Shown here piece by piece: positions 40,437 to 50,420 of a stretch of 64,000 nt of DNA. Below the pieces are notes generated by a model. It had not been told where the DNA came from. It did not search any database and saw nothing but the letters and a program-made list of their open reading frames with translations. Source of the stretch: an uncultured Megasphaera sp. (GTDB taxonomy: Bacteria > Bacillota > Negativicutes > Veillonellales > Megasphaeraceae); contig UQHB01000007.1 in the NCBI GenBank assembly GCA_900540735.1, positions 1 through 64,000 on the forward strand. The letters are read 5' to 3'. Each line of letters opens with the position of its first letter. Position 1 is the first letter of the stretch. The translations under genes and the position numbers were made by a program.

Positions 40437-41591
40437 ATGAAAATCATGTTTTCTGCTGGTGAAGCGTCCGGCGATATGCACGGTGCCAATCTGGCGAAAG
40501 CGTTACGACAATTAGATCCTACAATAGAACTTATCGGCATGGGCGGTACACAAATGGAAGGGGCTGGCGTGCGCATTGTCTACGACATTCAGCACTTAGG
40601 TTTCATCGGTGTCGGTGAAATCATCAAGAAGATTCCTTTCTTTTTTAAACTCCGCGATTTCCTCTTAGAGACGATGGAAAAAGAAAAGCCCGATGTAGTC
40701 GTCCTCATTGATTACCCTGGCTTTAACATGCGGCTCATGAAGAAAATCAAAGAACTGGGTATTCCTGTAGTCTATTATATTTTGCCGACTATTTGGGCGT
40801 GGAATAAAAGTCGCGGCCCAGTCATTGCCAAATACGCCGATTTAGCCATTTCCATGTTCCCGTTTGAACGAGATTTGTATCAAAACATTGGGACCAATGT
40901 CATCTATGCAGGTCATCCTTTGCTCGATACGGTCCATGCAACGATGAGCCGGGCTGAAAGGCAGGCGTACTTTGGCTTAGACCCGGCGAAAAAAACGATT
41001 CTCCTCATGCCGGGGAGTCGTATGCAAGAAGTACAGGGCCTGCTCCCGACGATGCTCGGTGCCGGTAAAAAAATCGCAGAAGCTGTGCCGAATGTGCAAT
41101 TCCTCTTGCCTAGGGCTTCGACCATTGCTAAAGAGGTCTTACAGGAACTCATTGCACCAACAGGGCTAAACGTCATCATTGGTGAGGACCATGTGTATGA
41201 TATGATGGCCCTCAGCGATGCAGCTATTGCCGCGTCGGGTACAGCGACGCTAGAAACGGCGTTAATGGAACTACCAACGCTCCTCATTTACCGCGTCAAT
41301 GCCTTGACGTACTGGCTGGCAAAATTGCTCGTTCACGTCGAAAATATTGGTCTGCCCAATATCATCATGGGACACCGCATCATGCCGGAACTTTGGCAAA
41401 ACGACGTGACACCGACGCATGTAGCAGACGTAATGATTCCTATCTTGACGGACCCTGCGCGCCATGAAGAATTAAAAGCCTCTATGGCTGATGTTCGTCA
41501 TACGATGGGCGAACCGGGCGCCATTGGGCGCATTGCAGCACAACTATATTCTTTTGTTAAGGAGACCCAGACTGTACATGAAGAAATATAA
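40437..41591 (+). CDS. lpxB: Lipid-A-disaccharide synthase
   Basis: A 384-residue GT19 enzyme joining lipid X and UDP-2,3-diacylglucosamine. FSAGEASGDMHGANLAKAL is the family's N-terminal signature, DYPGFNMRL and YYILPTIWAWNKSR follow, and the UDP-binding ASGTATLETALMELP lies near residue 260. It acts at the inner face of the inner membrane. The C-terminus overlaps the msbA start by 14 bases. Confidence 0.96.
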   Translation: MKIMFSAGEASGDMHGANLAKALRQLDPTIELIGMGGTQMEGAGVRIVYDIQHLGFIGVGEIIKKIPFFFKLRDFLLETMEKEKPDVVVLIDYPGFNMRLMKKIKELGIPVVYYILPTIWAWNKSRGPVIAKYADLAISMFPFERDLYQNIGTNVIYAGHPLLDTVHATMSRAERQAYFGLDPAKKTILLMPGSRMQEVQGLLPTMLGAGKKIAEAVPNVQFLLPRASTIAKEVLQELIAPTGLNVIIGEDHVYDMMALSDAAIAASGTATLETALMELPTLLIYRVNALTYWLAKLLVHVENIGLPNIIMGHRIMPELWQNDVTPTHVADVMIPILTDPARHEELKASMADVRHTMGEPGAIGRIAAQLYSFVKETQTVHEEI

Positions 41592-43329
41592 TAGCTGGCA
41601 TAGTTATAAACGACTCCTTGCCTTTATTACACCCTATAAAAAACGGCTCATTATTGCCGTCATTTGTATGGCCTTTTCCGGGGCTAGTAACGTCGTCGTG
41701 CCGTGGCTCATTAAAGACGTTATTGATAAGGTCTTAGCTAACAAAGATATTATGACCCTTAACTTGATTGTTATCGGGATTTTAGTGTTGTTCTTATTCC
41801 GCGGCGTCTTCTTCTTTGGTCAAAAATACTTGATGAGTTATGTAGGCCAAAAAATCGTCAACGATATTCGCGAAAAATTATACCGTCATTTACAGGTCTT
41901 GTCTCTTTCGTATTTTGACCGACGGAAGACTGGGAATATCATGAGTAACCTCACGAATGACGTGTCGGCTTTGCAAAATGCCATTGCAGGAAACCTCATT
42001 TCTTTCGTCCAAGAAGCGGTTATTCTCGTTGGCTCCTTAGTTTCTATGATTTATTTATACTGGAAACTGACGCTCTTGACCTTGATTATCGTCCCCTTAG
42101 TCCTCGTGACGATTCGCTTCTTTGGCGGACGGCTCCGTCTGGCTGGCCACGAAGTACAAGGAAAATTGGCTGATATTACGGCTCTCTTAGAAGAAGCTAT
42201 TTCAGGGATTCGCATTATTCGTTCTTTTAATCGCGAAGACTTTGAAGTACAGCGGTTTGTCGTGCAAAATGACAAAAACTTCTGGGCTATGATGAAGACC
42301 ACAAAATTAACATCTATGCTCACGCCGTGTATTGAATTTCTCGCTGCTCTGGCTGTTACGGGCATTATTTGGTACGGCGGGGTCAGTGTTATTGATGGCA
42401 AAATGACGGCTGGTGCCTTAATTGCCTTCTTGATTTACGCCATTAACTTGGCTAACCCAGTGCGCCGGATTAGTGAAATTTACGGTGAAATCCAAAAATG
42501 TTTAGCTGCTGCAGATCGGGTCTTTGAAACGCTCGATACGAAGCCTGATGTTTGCGAAAAGGCCGATGCTAAGACATTGCCGCCTGTACAAGGGCACGTC
42601 GTCTTTGACCACGTCAATTTCGCCTACGATGCAGACCACCCGGCTTTGGTCGATTTTAATTTGAATGTTGAACCAGGTCAGGTCATTGCCTTTGTTGGCC
42701 CTAGTGGTGCCGGCAAATCGACAGTAGCTAACTTATTGCCCCGATTCTATGATGTCACGAGTGGTAGTATTACCATTGATGGTTACGACGTGTGCGATGT
42801 GACCTTTTCGTCCTTACGCCAGCAAATCGGCTTAGTACCGCAAGAAACGATGCTCTTCAATGCGACCGTCCGCGACAATATCCTCTATGGCCGTCTGGAC
42901 GCAACAGAAGAAGAAATCGTAGCAGCAGCGAAAGCAGCTAATGCCCATAACTTTATTATGCAGCTCCCAGGTGGGTATGATGCTATTGTGGGCGACCGGG
43001 GTAATGCCCTTTCTGGCGGTCAGCGTCAGCGTATTGCTATTGCTCGGGCTATTTTGAAGAATCCCCGCATTTTGATTCTCGACGAAGCTACGTCGGCTCT
43101 CGATACGGAAAGTGAAAAAATCGTACAGGCTGCCTTAGACCGCCTCATGGTAGGGCGGACGTCCTTTGTCATTGCCCATCGTCTCAGTACGATTCGCGAT
43201 GCTAATAAAATTGTCGTCATTGACCACGGCCATATTGTGGAAGCTGGGACCCATGAAGAACTGCTGGCTAAAAAAGGCTTGTATGCAAGCTTATATGCGG
43301 CTCAGTTTACAGCCACACTGGAAAGGTAA
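41578..43329 (+). CDS. msbA: Lipid A export ABC transporter MsbA
   Basis: A 583-residue half-transporter. Residues 1-310 are the six-helix ABC exporter domain. The ATPase domain has Walker A GPSGAGKST, signature LSGGQRQRIAIARA, Walker B ILILDEATSALD and the switch His in IAHRLSTI. It flips nascent lipid A-core across the inner membrane. The ATG at 41578 lies inside the lpxB end, 13 bases after GGAG, so coupled translation is likely. Assignment to MsbA rather than a drug exporter rests on the cluster. Confidence 0.9.
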   Translation: MKKYNSWHSYKRLLAFITPYKKRLIIAVICMAFSGASNVVVPWLIKDVIDKVLANKDIMTLNLIVIGILVLFLFRGVFFFGQKYLMSYVGQKIVNDIREKLYRHLQVLSLSYFDRRKTGNIMSNLTNDVSALQNAIAGNLISFVQEAVILVGSLVSMIYLYWKLTLLTLIIVPLVLVTIRFFGGRLRLAGHEVQGKLADITALLEEAISGIRIIRSFNREDFEVQRFVVQNDKNFWAMMKTTKLTSMLTPCIEFLAALAVTGIIWYGGVSVIDGKMTAGALIAFLIYAINLANPVRRISEIYGEIQKCLAAADRVFETLDTKPDVCEKADAKTLPPVQGHVVFDHVNFAYDADHPALVDFNLNVEPGQVIAFVGPSGAGKSTVANLLPRFYDVTSGSITIDGYDVCDVTFSSLRQQIGLVPQETMLFNATVRDNILYGRLDATEEEIVAAAKAANAHNFIMQLPGGYDAIVGDRGNALSGGQRQRIAIARAILKNPRILILDEATSALDTESEKIVQAALDRLMVGRTSFVIAHRLSTIRDANKIVVIDHGHIVEAGTHEELLAKKGLYASLYAAQFTATLER

Positions 43330-43334
43330 CGGGA

Positions 43335-44666
43335 ATGAAATTACACGTAAAAGTACGGTCTATGTATTGGCTCTATAATGTGCTCTTGCTCTTTTACTGG
43401 GCTATCCTGATTCCGCAGCTCATTTACCGGCTCCTACGGGAAGAAGGATTTTATCAGCGCATTAAGCAAAGCATAGGCTATTTACCGCCAGAATTAAAAG
43501 AAAAAATATCGAACCGTCATGCCATTTGGGTACACGCAGCCTCAGTCGGTGAAATCGTTGCGGCCAGTCCCATTGTCCGGGAAATGCGCAAAGAACATCC
43601 GCACGAAGTCATTATCGTTTCCGTCGTTACGGCAACGGGATTTCGGATGGCTCATCAAATCATTAAAGGGGCCGATGCGATTTTGTATTTCCCCTTGGAT
43701 TTGCCCTTCTTGACAGACCGTATTTTGACTATCGTCCGGCCGCGCATGATTGTCCTTGTAGAAACGGAAATTTGGCCGAACTTCCTGCGCATTGCCGAAC
43801 AAAAGCACATCCCTGTGATGATGATGAATGGCCGTATTAGCCAGCGCAGTGCGGCGCGGTATCGGCTCATTACGTTCTTTACGCGCCATGTTTTATCGAC
43901 GATTCGCGTCTTCTGCATGCAAAGCCGCATTGATGCGCAGTACATCATCGACATTGGTGCAGACCCGAACAAGGTCATCGTTACGGGCAATACGAAATAC
44001 GACCAGACGTACGGCATCGTTACAAATGCTGAAAAGAAGCGGTTCCTCCAGGAACTGGGCTTTGCCGAAGGGACATATCCTATTTTTATTGCTGGCAGTA
44101 CGCACAAGCCGGAAACAGAACCGGTCTTGCATGCTTTTCAAGCGATGAAAGAAAAATTCCCAGCAGCAAAATTGATTATTGCGCCGCGCTATATACTGCA
44201 GGCTGATTTGATTCGCGATGAAGGAGTACGCCAAGGCATTACGTTGGTGAAACGGAGCAATATGAAAGCTGGCAAGGCTGTGGCTAATGCGTATGATGGT
44301 GTAATCTTAGATACCATCGGCGAGTTAGGCCGCGTCTATAGCTTAGGCGATTTGATTTTTGTCGGCGGCAGTTTAGCCCGCATTGGAGGCCATAATATTT
44401 TAGAGCCTGCAGCGCATGGCAAACCCATTGTCGTCGGCCCGAATATGTTTAATTTTGTGGAAATTTTTGATTTACTAAGCAGCCGTGGTGCGTGCGTCAT
44501 GGTACGCAATGAAGATGAGTTCGTCAAGACGTGCCTTGATATTTTGCTTCATAAGGAAAAGGCTGAGCAGATGAAAGAAAGTTGCTTGGCTATTGTCCGG
44601 GAGAACCAAGGGGCAACGAAAAAGAACTTAGACGAATTACAGCGGCTCTTAGGAACACAAGAATAG
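43335..44666 (+). CDS. waaA: 3-deoxy-D-manno-octulosonic acid transferase
   Basis: A 443-residue Kdo transferase with GT30 plus GT-B halves. An N-terminal membrane segment (about 10-35) precedes the acidic EEGFYQRI, HAIWVHAASVGEIVAA and VETEIWPNFLR. The C-terminal half has FVGGSLARIGGHNILEPAAHGKPIVVGP, the sugar-nucleotide site. It adds Kdo from CMP-Kdo to the lipid A precursor. Whether one or two Kdo units are added is not readable. Confidence 0.96.
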   Translation: MKLHVKVRSMYWLYNVLLLFYWAILIPQLIYRLLREEGFYQRIKQSIGYLPPELKEKISNRHAIWVHAASVGEIVAASPIVREMRKEHPHEVIIVSVVTATGFRMAHQIIKGADAILYFPLDLPFLTDRILTIVRPRMIVLVETEIWPNFLRIAEQKHIPVMMMNGRISQRSAARYRLITFFTRHVLSTIRVFCMQSRIDAQYIIDIGADPNKVIVTGNTKYDQTYGIVTNAEKKRFLQELGFAEGTYPIFIAGSTHKPETEPVLHAFQAMKEKFPAAKLIIAPRYILQADLIRDEGVRQGITLVKRSNMKAGKAVANAYDGVILDTIGELGRVYSLGDLIFVGGSLARIGGHNILEPAAHGKPIVVGPNMFNFVEIFDLLSSRGACVMVRNEDEFVKTCLDILLHKEKAEQMKESCLAIVRENQGATKKNLDELQRLLGTQE

Positions 44667-44675
44667 GAGGAGTCT

Positions 44676-45824
44676 ATGGCGTTGCGCACGAAAGTAGCAG
44701 CCTATTTTTCATATTTAATGACCAGTGGCAGTTCCCAGTGGTGGAATAAGCCCATGTTGGCTGTGTTACACTGCTTGTCACTGCTCTATACAGTAGGCGT
44801 GAACCGTCGCTATGAGTCATATCAGAAACATCCGGCACGGCAGCATAAGCTCCCTGTCCCGGTCATTAGTATTGGTAATATTACGGTTGGCGGTACAGGC
44901 AAAACGCCTATGACGTGCCACTTAGCCCGGTATTTACAACGCCATGGCTATCATGTGGCACTCTTAAACCGGGGCTATCGCAGTGAAATGGAAGAAACAG
45001 GTGCTGTCGTCTCCGACGGACAGCAGCTTTTATTGCCGCCCCATATGGGTGGGGACGAAGCGTGTCTCATGGCCCGCAATCTGCCGGGTGTGCCGGTCTT
45101 AGTGGGCCGCAATCGCAGCGACATGGGGAAACGGGCAGTCATGGAATTTAAGCCCCAAGTCATTTTGCTAGACGATGGTTTTCAGCATTGGCAGCTCCAT
45201 CGCGACTTAGATATTGTCCTCATTGACGCGACCAATCCTTTTGGCAATGGCTATCTCTTGCCGCGCGGTATTTTGCGCGAACCTTTGACGCAGTTAAAGC
45301 GGGCCGATGCCATCGTCTTGACGAAGGCTGATCAGTGCTCCCGTGAAGAACTCGACGAAATTCGCGAAGATTTACGGCAGTACAATAAAAAAGCTCCCTT
45401 AGTGGAAGCCGTCCATAGTGTGTCGTGGTGTATTTCCTACGATGACTGGATAGACACGACGAAACAAAATACGACGGCTCCGGGCTTACCAGCTGATAAA
45501 ACGGTTACAGCCGTATCGGGATTAGGTAATCCTGAATCCTTTGAATATACAGTCCAGTCGTATGGCTATATTTTAGACGATACCATCCGCTATGATGACC
45601 ATCATCAGTACACAGCTGACGATATTGATCAGATGCGGACTGTGGCCAAAGAAAACAATACGGTCCTCATTACGACGGAAAAAGATGCCATTAAAATGCC
45701 GAAAGATGCCGTACAAGCCTTAGATGTACCGCTCTATGTACTCGGCATGGATATAGAGATTATTGAAGGTAAAGAAGAATTACAATATCTCCTGCAAGGA
45801 GTTATGGAGGGTACGAAACTATGA
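44676..45824 (+). CDS. lpxK: Tetraacyldisaccharide 4'-kinase
   Basis: A 382-residue LpxK. The P-loop is ITVGGTGKTPMTCHL, followed by LNRGYRS and LLDDGFQHWQLHRDLDIVLID, both typical. It phosphorylates the 4' position of the disaccharide to lipid IVA. An extension of about 40 residues precedes the usual N-terminus. The stop overlaps the kdsB start by four bases. Confidence 0.95.
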   Translation: MALRTKVAAYFSYLMTSGSSQWWNKPMLAVLHCLSLLYTVGVNRRYESYQKHPARQHKLPVPVISIGNITVGGTGKTPMTCHLARYLQRHGYHVALLNRGYRSEMEETGAVVSDGQQLLLPPHMGGDEACLMARNLPGVPVLVGRNRSDMGKRAVMEFKPQVILLDDGFQHWQLHRDLDIVLIDATNPFGNGYLLPRGILREPLTQLKRADAIVLTKADQCSREELDEIREDLRQYNKKAPLVEAVHSVSWCISYDDWIDTTKQNTTAPGLPADKTVTAVSGLGNPESFEYTVQSYGYILDDTIRYDDHHQYTADDIDQMRTVAKENNTVLITTEKDAIKMPKDAVQALDVPLYVLGMDIEIIEGKEELQYLLQGVMEGTKL

Positions 45825-46558
45825 AATTCATCTGCATTATCCCTTCGCGGTACGCGTCGACGCGGCTGCCGGGAAAACCCTTAGCCGATATTGACGGAGA
45901 ACCGATGATTCAGCGCGTCTATGAACAAGCTGTACAAGCGACGAAAGTAGAAAAGGTCGTCGTTGCTGTAGATAATCCCAAAGTCTACGATACCGTCGTG
46001 ACCTTTGGCGGCCATGCCGTCATGACTCGCGAAGACCATGTCAATGGGACGGACCGACTGGCTGAAGCAGTAGGCCATTTTCCAGATGTTGACGTAGTCG
46101 TCAATGTTCAAGGGGACGAACCGCTCATTGCACCAGATGTCATTGACGCGTTGTGCCAGGCCTTTGAAGACGACCCGGACTTAGCCATGGCAACGGTAGC
46201 GACACCGATGAAGGAAGAAGAATACAACGACCCGAGTGCAGTCAAAGTCATTATGAATCAGCACGACGAAGCCATGTATTTTTCTCGTTCTCTTATTCCG
46301 TATCCGCGCAATCCCTTTACTGCCGCTATCCATCCGTACAAACACATTGGCATTTACGCGTATAAACGGGATTTCCTCTTGCAGTATGCTAAGATGGCCC
46401 AGACCCCGGCAGAACAAGTGGAATCGCTCGAACAGTTGCGCGTTCTCGAAAATGGATATAAGATAAAAGTAATTAAAACAAATCATCAGTTTATTGGCAT
46501 CGATACGCCAGAAGATTTACAACATATACGAAACTATTTTGCCCATAAAGGAGAGTAA
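45821..46558 (+). CDS. kdsB: CMP-Kdo synthetase
   Basis: A 245-residue cytidylyltransferase. IPSRYASTRLPGKPLADI is the nucleotide-binding start, NVQGDEPLI the metal site, and IGIYAYKRDFL and SLEQLRVLENGYKI complete the family pattern. It activates Kdo with CTP for WaaA. The start is coupled to lpxK by ATGA. Confidence 0.96.
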   Translation: MKFICIIPSRYASTRLPGKPLADIDGEPMIQRVYEQAVQATKVEKVVVAVDNPKVYDTVVTFGGHAVMTREDHVNGTDRLAEAVGHFPDVDVVVNVQGDEPLIAPDVIDALCQAFEDDPDLAMATVATPMKEEEYNDPSAVKVIMNQHDEAMYFSRSLIPYPRNPFTAAIHPYKHIGIYAYKRDFLLQYAKMAQTPAEQVESLEQLRVLENGYKIKVIKTNHQFIGIDTPEDLQHIRNYFAHKGE

Positions 46559-46561
46559 TCT

Positions 46562-47410
46562 ATGGAACCTGTAAAACAAGTCACCATTGGCCAGACGACT
46601 GTTGGCGGCAATGGCAATCTCTTTGTCATGGCTGGCCCGTGTGTCATCGAAGATTATGACCGCATTTTAAACATTGGCAAAGTGATGAAAGACATTTGCC
46701 AGCGTTTAGGTGTGACCTATATTTTTAAAGCATCGTACGACAAAGCAAACCGTTCGTCTTATGATTCGTACCGCGGCCCGGGCATCGTCGAAGGCTTAAA
46801 GATTTTAAAAGCCATTAAAGACGAATTACAAGTACCTATCGTCAGCGATGTCCATGCTGTAGACCAAGTTGAACCAGCAGCAGAAGTGCTCGATGTCATT
46901 CAAATTCCGGCGTTCTTGTGCAGACAAACAGATTTGCTTGAAGCAGCTGCGAAGACCGGCAAATGTGTCAATGTCAAAAAAGGCCAGTTCATGGCGCCAG
47001 AAGACATGGGCAACGTCATCCGCAAAGTGACGCACGAAGGCAATGAAAATCTCCTCTTAACAGAACGGGGCTATTCCTTTGGCTATCATAATCTCGTCGT
47101 CGATATGCGGGGCTTCCCGATTATGCGCAGCTTTGGCTATCCTGTCGTCTTTGATGCGACCCACAGCGTGCAGCTGCCTGGTGGGGCTGGTACGAAATCG
47201 TCCGGCCAACGGCAGTTCATTGGCAACTTAGCCCGGGCGGCCGCAGGTTCCGGTATTGACGGGGTCTTCATGGAAGTCCATGACAATCCAAAAGAAGCCT
47301 TGAGCGACGGCCCGAATATGCTCTATTTAACACAAGTAGAAGCAGTCCTCAAAGATATGATTGCCATTCATAATATTGTGAAAAACAGCCAGAGTACGGC
47401 AAAAGACTAA
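46562..47410 (+). CDS. kdsA: 3-deoxy-8-phosphooctulonate synthase
   Basis: A 282-residue TIM-barrel enzyme condensing PEP and arabinose 5-phosphate to Kdo 8-phosphate. MAGPCVIED, FKASYDKANRSS, IPAFLCRQTDLL, VNVKKGQFMAPEDM and FDATHSVQLPGG are all present. Family members divide into metal-dependent (Cys) and metal-independent (Asn) forms. The AGPCVIE Cys is the position usually diagnostic, so the metal-dependent form is likely (inference). Confidence 0.95.
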   Translation: MEPVKQVTIGQTTVGGNGNLFVMAGPCVIEDYDRILNIGKVMKDICQRLGVTYIFKASYDKANRSSYDSYRGPGIVEGLKILKAIKDELQVPIVSDVHAVDQVEPAAEVLDVIQIPAFLCRQTDLLEAAAKTGKCVNVKKGQFMAPEDMGNVIRKVTHEGNENLLLTERGYSFGYHNLVVDMRGFPIMRSFGYPVVFDATHSVQLPGGAGTKSSGQRQFIGNLARAAAGSGIDGVFMEVHDNPKEALSDGPNMLYLTQVEAVLKDMIAIHNIVKNSQSTAKD

Positions 47411-47427
47411 CAGAGGTGATAGGGAGT

Positions 47428-48399
47428 ATGGATATATTAGCAGAAGCAAGAGACGTGTTGCAGCAAGAAGCAACAGGTATTGAAAAACTCATTCCTACGT
47501 TAGACCAAAATTTTGTCAACGCAGTCCATATGATTATGGAATCGAAAGGCCGTGTCATCGTTACGGGCATGGGCAAATCGGGCCATATTGCCCGGAAAGT
47601 AGCAGCAACCCTGTCGAGTACAGGCACACCGTCTATTTTCCTTCATCCTGCGGAAGGGATTCATGGTGACTTAGGTATGGTCACAGGCGAAGATATTGTC
47701 TTAGCCTTTTCGAATAGCGGCGAAACGATGGAAATTTTAAATATTTTGCCCTCTTTGAAACGAATTGGTGCAAAATTAATTGCTGTCGTTGGCAATCATA
47801 ATTCGACATTGGCTAAAAACTCAGATATCATCCTCGATGCATCTGTCGAAAAAGAAGCGTGCCCTTTGGGTCTTGCACCGACGACGAGCACGACTGTCGC
47901 CTTAGCTTTAGGTGATGCCTTAGCTGTTTGCTTATTGTCGGCCCATCATTTCACAAAGAATCAGTTTGCTATTTTCCATCCAGGCGGAGCCCTCGGCCGG
48001 AAATTACTCTTAACGGTCGAAAACGTTATGCATAAAGGCACAGATAACTCGGTGATTTCCGAAGACAGCACCGTCCAAGACGCGCTCTTCATGATGACCG
48101 AAAAAGGCTTAGGTGCTGTATCTGTCGTCGATGAAGACGGCAAGCTCATTGGCCTCGTTACTGATGGCGACGTACGGCGCGGCCTCGAAACGGGCTCCAA
48201 TTTCTTGCAGTGGCCTGTCGATGCTATGATGACCAAGAGCCCGCGAGTCATTCAGAATGATAAACTCGCTGCAGAAGCACTGCACATTATGGAAAAAAAT
48301 CAGCCCCGCCCCATTACGGTCTTACCTGTAGTCGATAAAGACCATGTTGCTGTCGGCATGATTCACTTAACGGATTTACTTCGTCAAGGTGTAGTCTAA
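47428..48399 (+). CDS. kdsD: Arabinose-5-phosphate isomerase (KpsF/GutQ type)
   Basis: A 323-residue SIS domain (about 35-170: RVIVTGMGKSGHIARK, FSNSGETMEIL) followed by two CBS domains (about 205-320). It converts ribulose 5-phosphate to arabinose 5-phosphate for KdsA. The ATG at 47428 with AGAGGTGA eight bases upstream is preferred to a GTG at 47416. The stop overlaps the kdsC start by one base. Confidence 0.95.
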   Translation: MDILAEARDVLQQEATGIEKLIPTLDQNFVNAVHMIMESKGRVIVTGMGKSGHIARKVAATLSSTGTPSIFLHPAEGIHGDLGMVTGEDIVLAFSNSGETMEILNILPSLKRIGAKLIAVVGNHNSTLAKNSDIILDASVEKEACPLGLAPTTSTTVALALGDALAVCLLSAHHFTKNQFAIFHPGGALGRKLLLTVENVMHKGTDNSVISEDSTVQDALFMMTEKGLGAVSVVDEDGKLIGLVTDGDVRRGLETGSNFLQWPVDAMMTKSPRVIQNDKLAAEALHIMEKNQPRPITVLPVVDKDHVAVGMIHLTDLLRQGVV

Positions 48400-48932
48400 T
48401 GGGATGGGCCAAGACGATTCGTCTCGTAGCCTTTGACGTAGACGGCGTGCTCACAGACGGCATGCTCTATTATGGCCCGTCTGGCGATGCCATGAAAGCC
48501 TTTTCCGTGCGCGACGGCATGGGCATTTCTTTGGGCCGTGCAGCTGGCCTGAAGACGGCTGTCGTCACGGGACGGTTGTCCGAAATGGTCGCAAAACGGG
48601 CCGCTGACTTACATGTCGATTACGTCATCCAAAATGCCGGGCAAAAGGTCCCGGCTATGGAAGACTTGTGCCGCCGCGAAGGCTTTGCCTTAGATGAAGT
48701 AGCTTATATGGGCGATGACCTCAATGATGCGGCCTTAATTCAGCGTGCCGGTCTCGGCGGTACTCCTGCTGATGGCTGTGCTGAAGCGCGCGACGCTGCC
48801 GATTTCATTTCGGCTTATGCCGGCGGTCACGGGGCATTACGGGAATTTGTCGAATATATTTTAAAAGAACAAGACCAGTGGCAACAGGTCGTCGCCCAAT
48901 ATGTACAAGGGGCAATGATTTTGAAGCAATAA
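48399..48932 (+). CDS. kdsC: 3-deoxy-D-manno-octulosonate 8-phosphate phosphatase
   Basis: A 177-residue HAD phosphatase of the capless C0 type. FDVDGVLTDGMLYYG is motif I, VVTGRLSEM motif II, and YMGDDLNDAALIQRAGLGGTPADG motif IV. It releases Kdo from Kdo 8-phosphate. The start forms TAATG with the kdsD stop, and the gene completes the four-step Kdo pathway in consecutive genes. Confidence 0.95.
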   Translation: MGWAKTIRLVAFDVDGVLTDGMLYYGPSGDAMKAFSVRDGMGISLGRAAGLKTAVVTGRLSEMVAKRAADLHVDYVIQNAGQKVPAMEDLCRREGFALDEVAYMGDDLNDAALIQRAGLGGTPADGCAEARDAADFISAYAGGHGALREFVEYILKEQDQWQQVVAQYVQGAMILKQ

Positions 48933-48952
48933 GCGAAAGGAGCGTCTGTATT

Positions 48953-49861
48953 GTGTTTCATGATTGGCAGTACCATCTGGCACGGGGACTGGGCAAAATT
49001 CTTTGTCAGCTGCCCTATTCTACCATCATTTCATTAGGGCGCACACTCGGTCCTTTAGTTGGAAAAATCCTTAAAAAACAACGAAAACGCGGTATTTTTC
49101 AGCTCATGCGCGGTATGCAGTGTGATGAAAAAGAAGCGAATCGCATCATGGACGAGCTCTTTCGGAATTTAGGCCAGTCTTTGATGGAAATTTTATATAC
49201 ACCGAAGTTAAATAAAGATAATATCTCGAAATACGTGACCTTGGACCATCCTGAACGGCTCGACGCAGCCCTTAAAGAAAATAAAGGCGTTATCGTCTTG
49301 ACCGGTCATATTGGCAACTGGGAATGGATGGGTGCGTCCTTAGCCTTGTATGGCTATCCGACGACGACAATCGTCAAGAAACAGCCAAACGACCAAGTAA
49401 CGCGGCTCTTAAATGAAAACCGCGAAATGATGGGCCTGGAAGTCTTTGCTCGCGGCGGCAACGAAATGATTATTGCTGCAAGAGCCTTAAAGCGGAAAAA
49501 AATCCTTGGCTTTTTAGCTGACCAAGACGGTGGCTTCCACGGCGTGCCCCAAGAATTTTTAGGGAAAATGTCGTCTACGCCAAAGGGACCGGCTATGTTT
49601 GCCCAAAAATTCCATTCGCCGATTTTGCCGATTTTTGCCGTTCATGATGAACATCATCGCCACCGTGTCGTCATTGGCGAAGTCATGCATTATGAAGACA
49701 CAGGCAATAAAGACGAAGACGTTGCATGGCTGACGCGGAAAATGGCCATACTGACAGAACAATTTATTCGCCAACACCCGACAGAATGGTTGTGGTTCCA
49801 GCATCGATGGAGTACAGAGCCTGAAGATATTATTGCGTTACAAGAGAAACCGGAGGCGTAG
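48953..49861 (+). CDS. LpxL/HtrB-type lipid A late acyltransferase
   Basis: A 302-residue acyltransferase. VLTGHIGNWEWMG has the catalytic HxxxxE motif, FLADQDGGFHGV and PKGPAMFAQKFHSPILPIF follow as in LpxL/LpxM enzymes, and WLWFQHRW is near the end. It adds a secondary acyl chain to Kdo-lipid A. Only one copy is visible here, so the degree of acylation is open. Start is GTG 48953 with AAAGGAG ten bases upstream. Confidence 0.9.
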   Translation: MFHDWQYHLARGLGKILCQLPYSTIISLGRTLGPLVGKILKKQRKRGIFQLMRGMQCDEKEANRIMDELFRNLGQSLMEILYTPKLNKDNISKYVTLDHPERLDAALKENKGVIVLTGHIGNWEWMGASLALYGYPTTTIVKKQPNDQVTRLLNENREMMGLEVFARGGNEMIIAARALKRKKILGFLADQDGGFHGVPQEFLGKMSSTPKGPAMFAQKFHSPILPIFAVHDEHHRHRVVIGEVMHYEDTGNKDEDVAWLTRKMAILTEQFIRQHPTEWLWFQHRWSTEPEDIIALQEKPEA

Positions 49862-49864
49862 GCC

Positions 49865-50419
49865 GTGTTTGTACAAAAACTAAAAGACCATAAGCTTACG
49901 ATTATCGGTATTATCGTCGTAGTAGGCTTTGCATGTATGCTCTATAGCTTTATGAATCCCACAAAAACACCGGATGCGCCGCCTAATCCAGAAAAACTCA
50001 TCCAATTCGAAGGGACAGAGCTCGAAGAAAAGAAAGACGGCAAACTCGTCTGGCAGCTGACGGCTGATAAAATCATGGTTGACCCAGATACGCAGATTAT
50101 GTATTTTACCAATCCAAAGGCCTTGCTCATTAGCGAAGATGGGACAGAACTGACGATTACGTCGCCAAAAGGCTCAGCTGATAAAAAACAGCAGTTGATT
50201 ACCATTCAACCGCCCGTATCAGCGTCGACAAATGTAGGCGATACATTGCAGACAGACGGTACAGTGTATTATAATATGGGTACACACATGGTCAAAGGCG
50301 GCCATGTCGTCATTCAGCGTCATGACCAGACGACGCTCAAGGCCGATGCCTTTGAAACGAATACGAGCCTTGATAACGTATCGCTCACAGGTCATGCGCA
50401 AGTGACTAAGGGAGAATAA
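49865..50419 (+). CDS. lptC: LPS export periplasmic protein LptC
   Basis: A 184-residue bitopic protein. Residues 12-31 are the membrane anchor (IIGIIVVVGFACMLYSF). The rest is a beta-jellyroll rich in short strands (EGTELEEKKDGKLVWQLTAD, then VKGGHVVIQRHDQTTLKADAFE). LptC receives LPS from the Lpt ABC transporter and passes it to LptA. Start is GTG 49865, three bases after the acyltransferase stop. Confidence 0.9.
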   Translation: MFVQKLKDHKLTIIGIIVVVGFACMLYSFMNPTKTPDAPPNPEKLIQFEGTELEEKKDGKLVWQLTADKIMVDPDTQIMYFTNPKALLISEDGTELTITSPKGSADKKQQLITIQPPVSASTNVGDTLQTDGTVYYNMGTHMVKGGHVVIQRHDQTTLKADAFETNTSLDNVSLTGHAQVTKGE

Positions 50420-50420
50420 G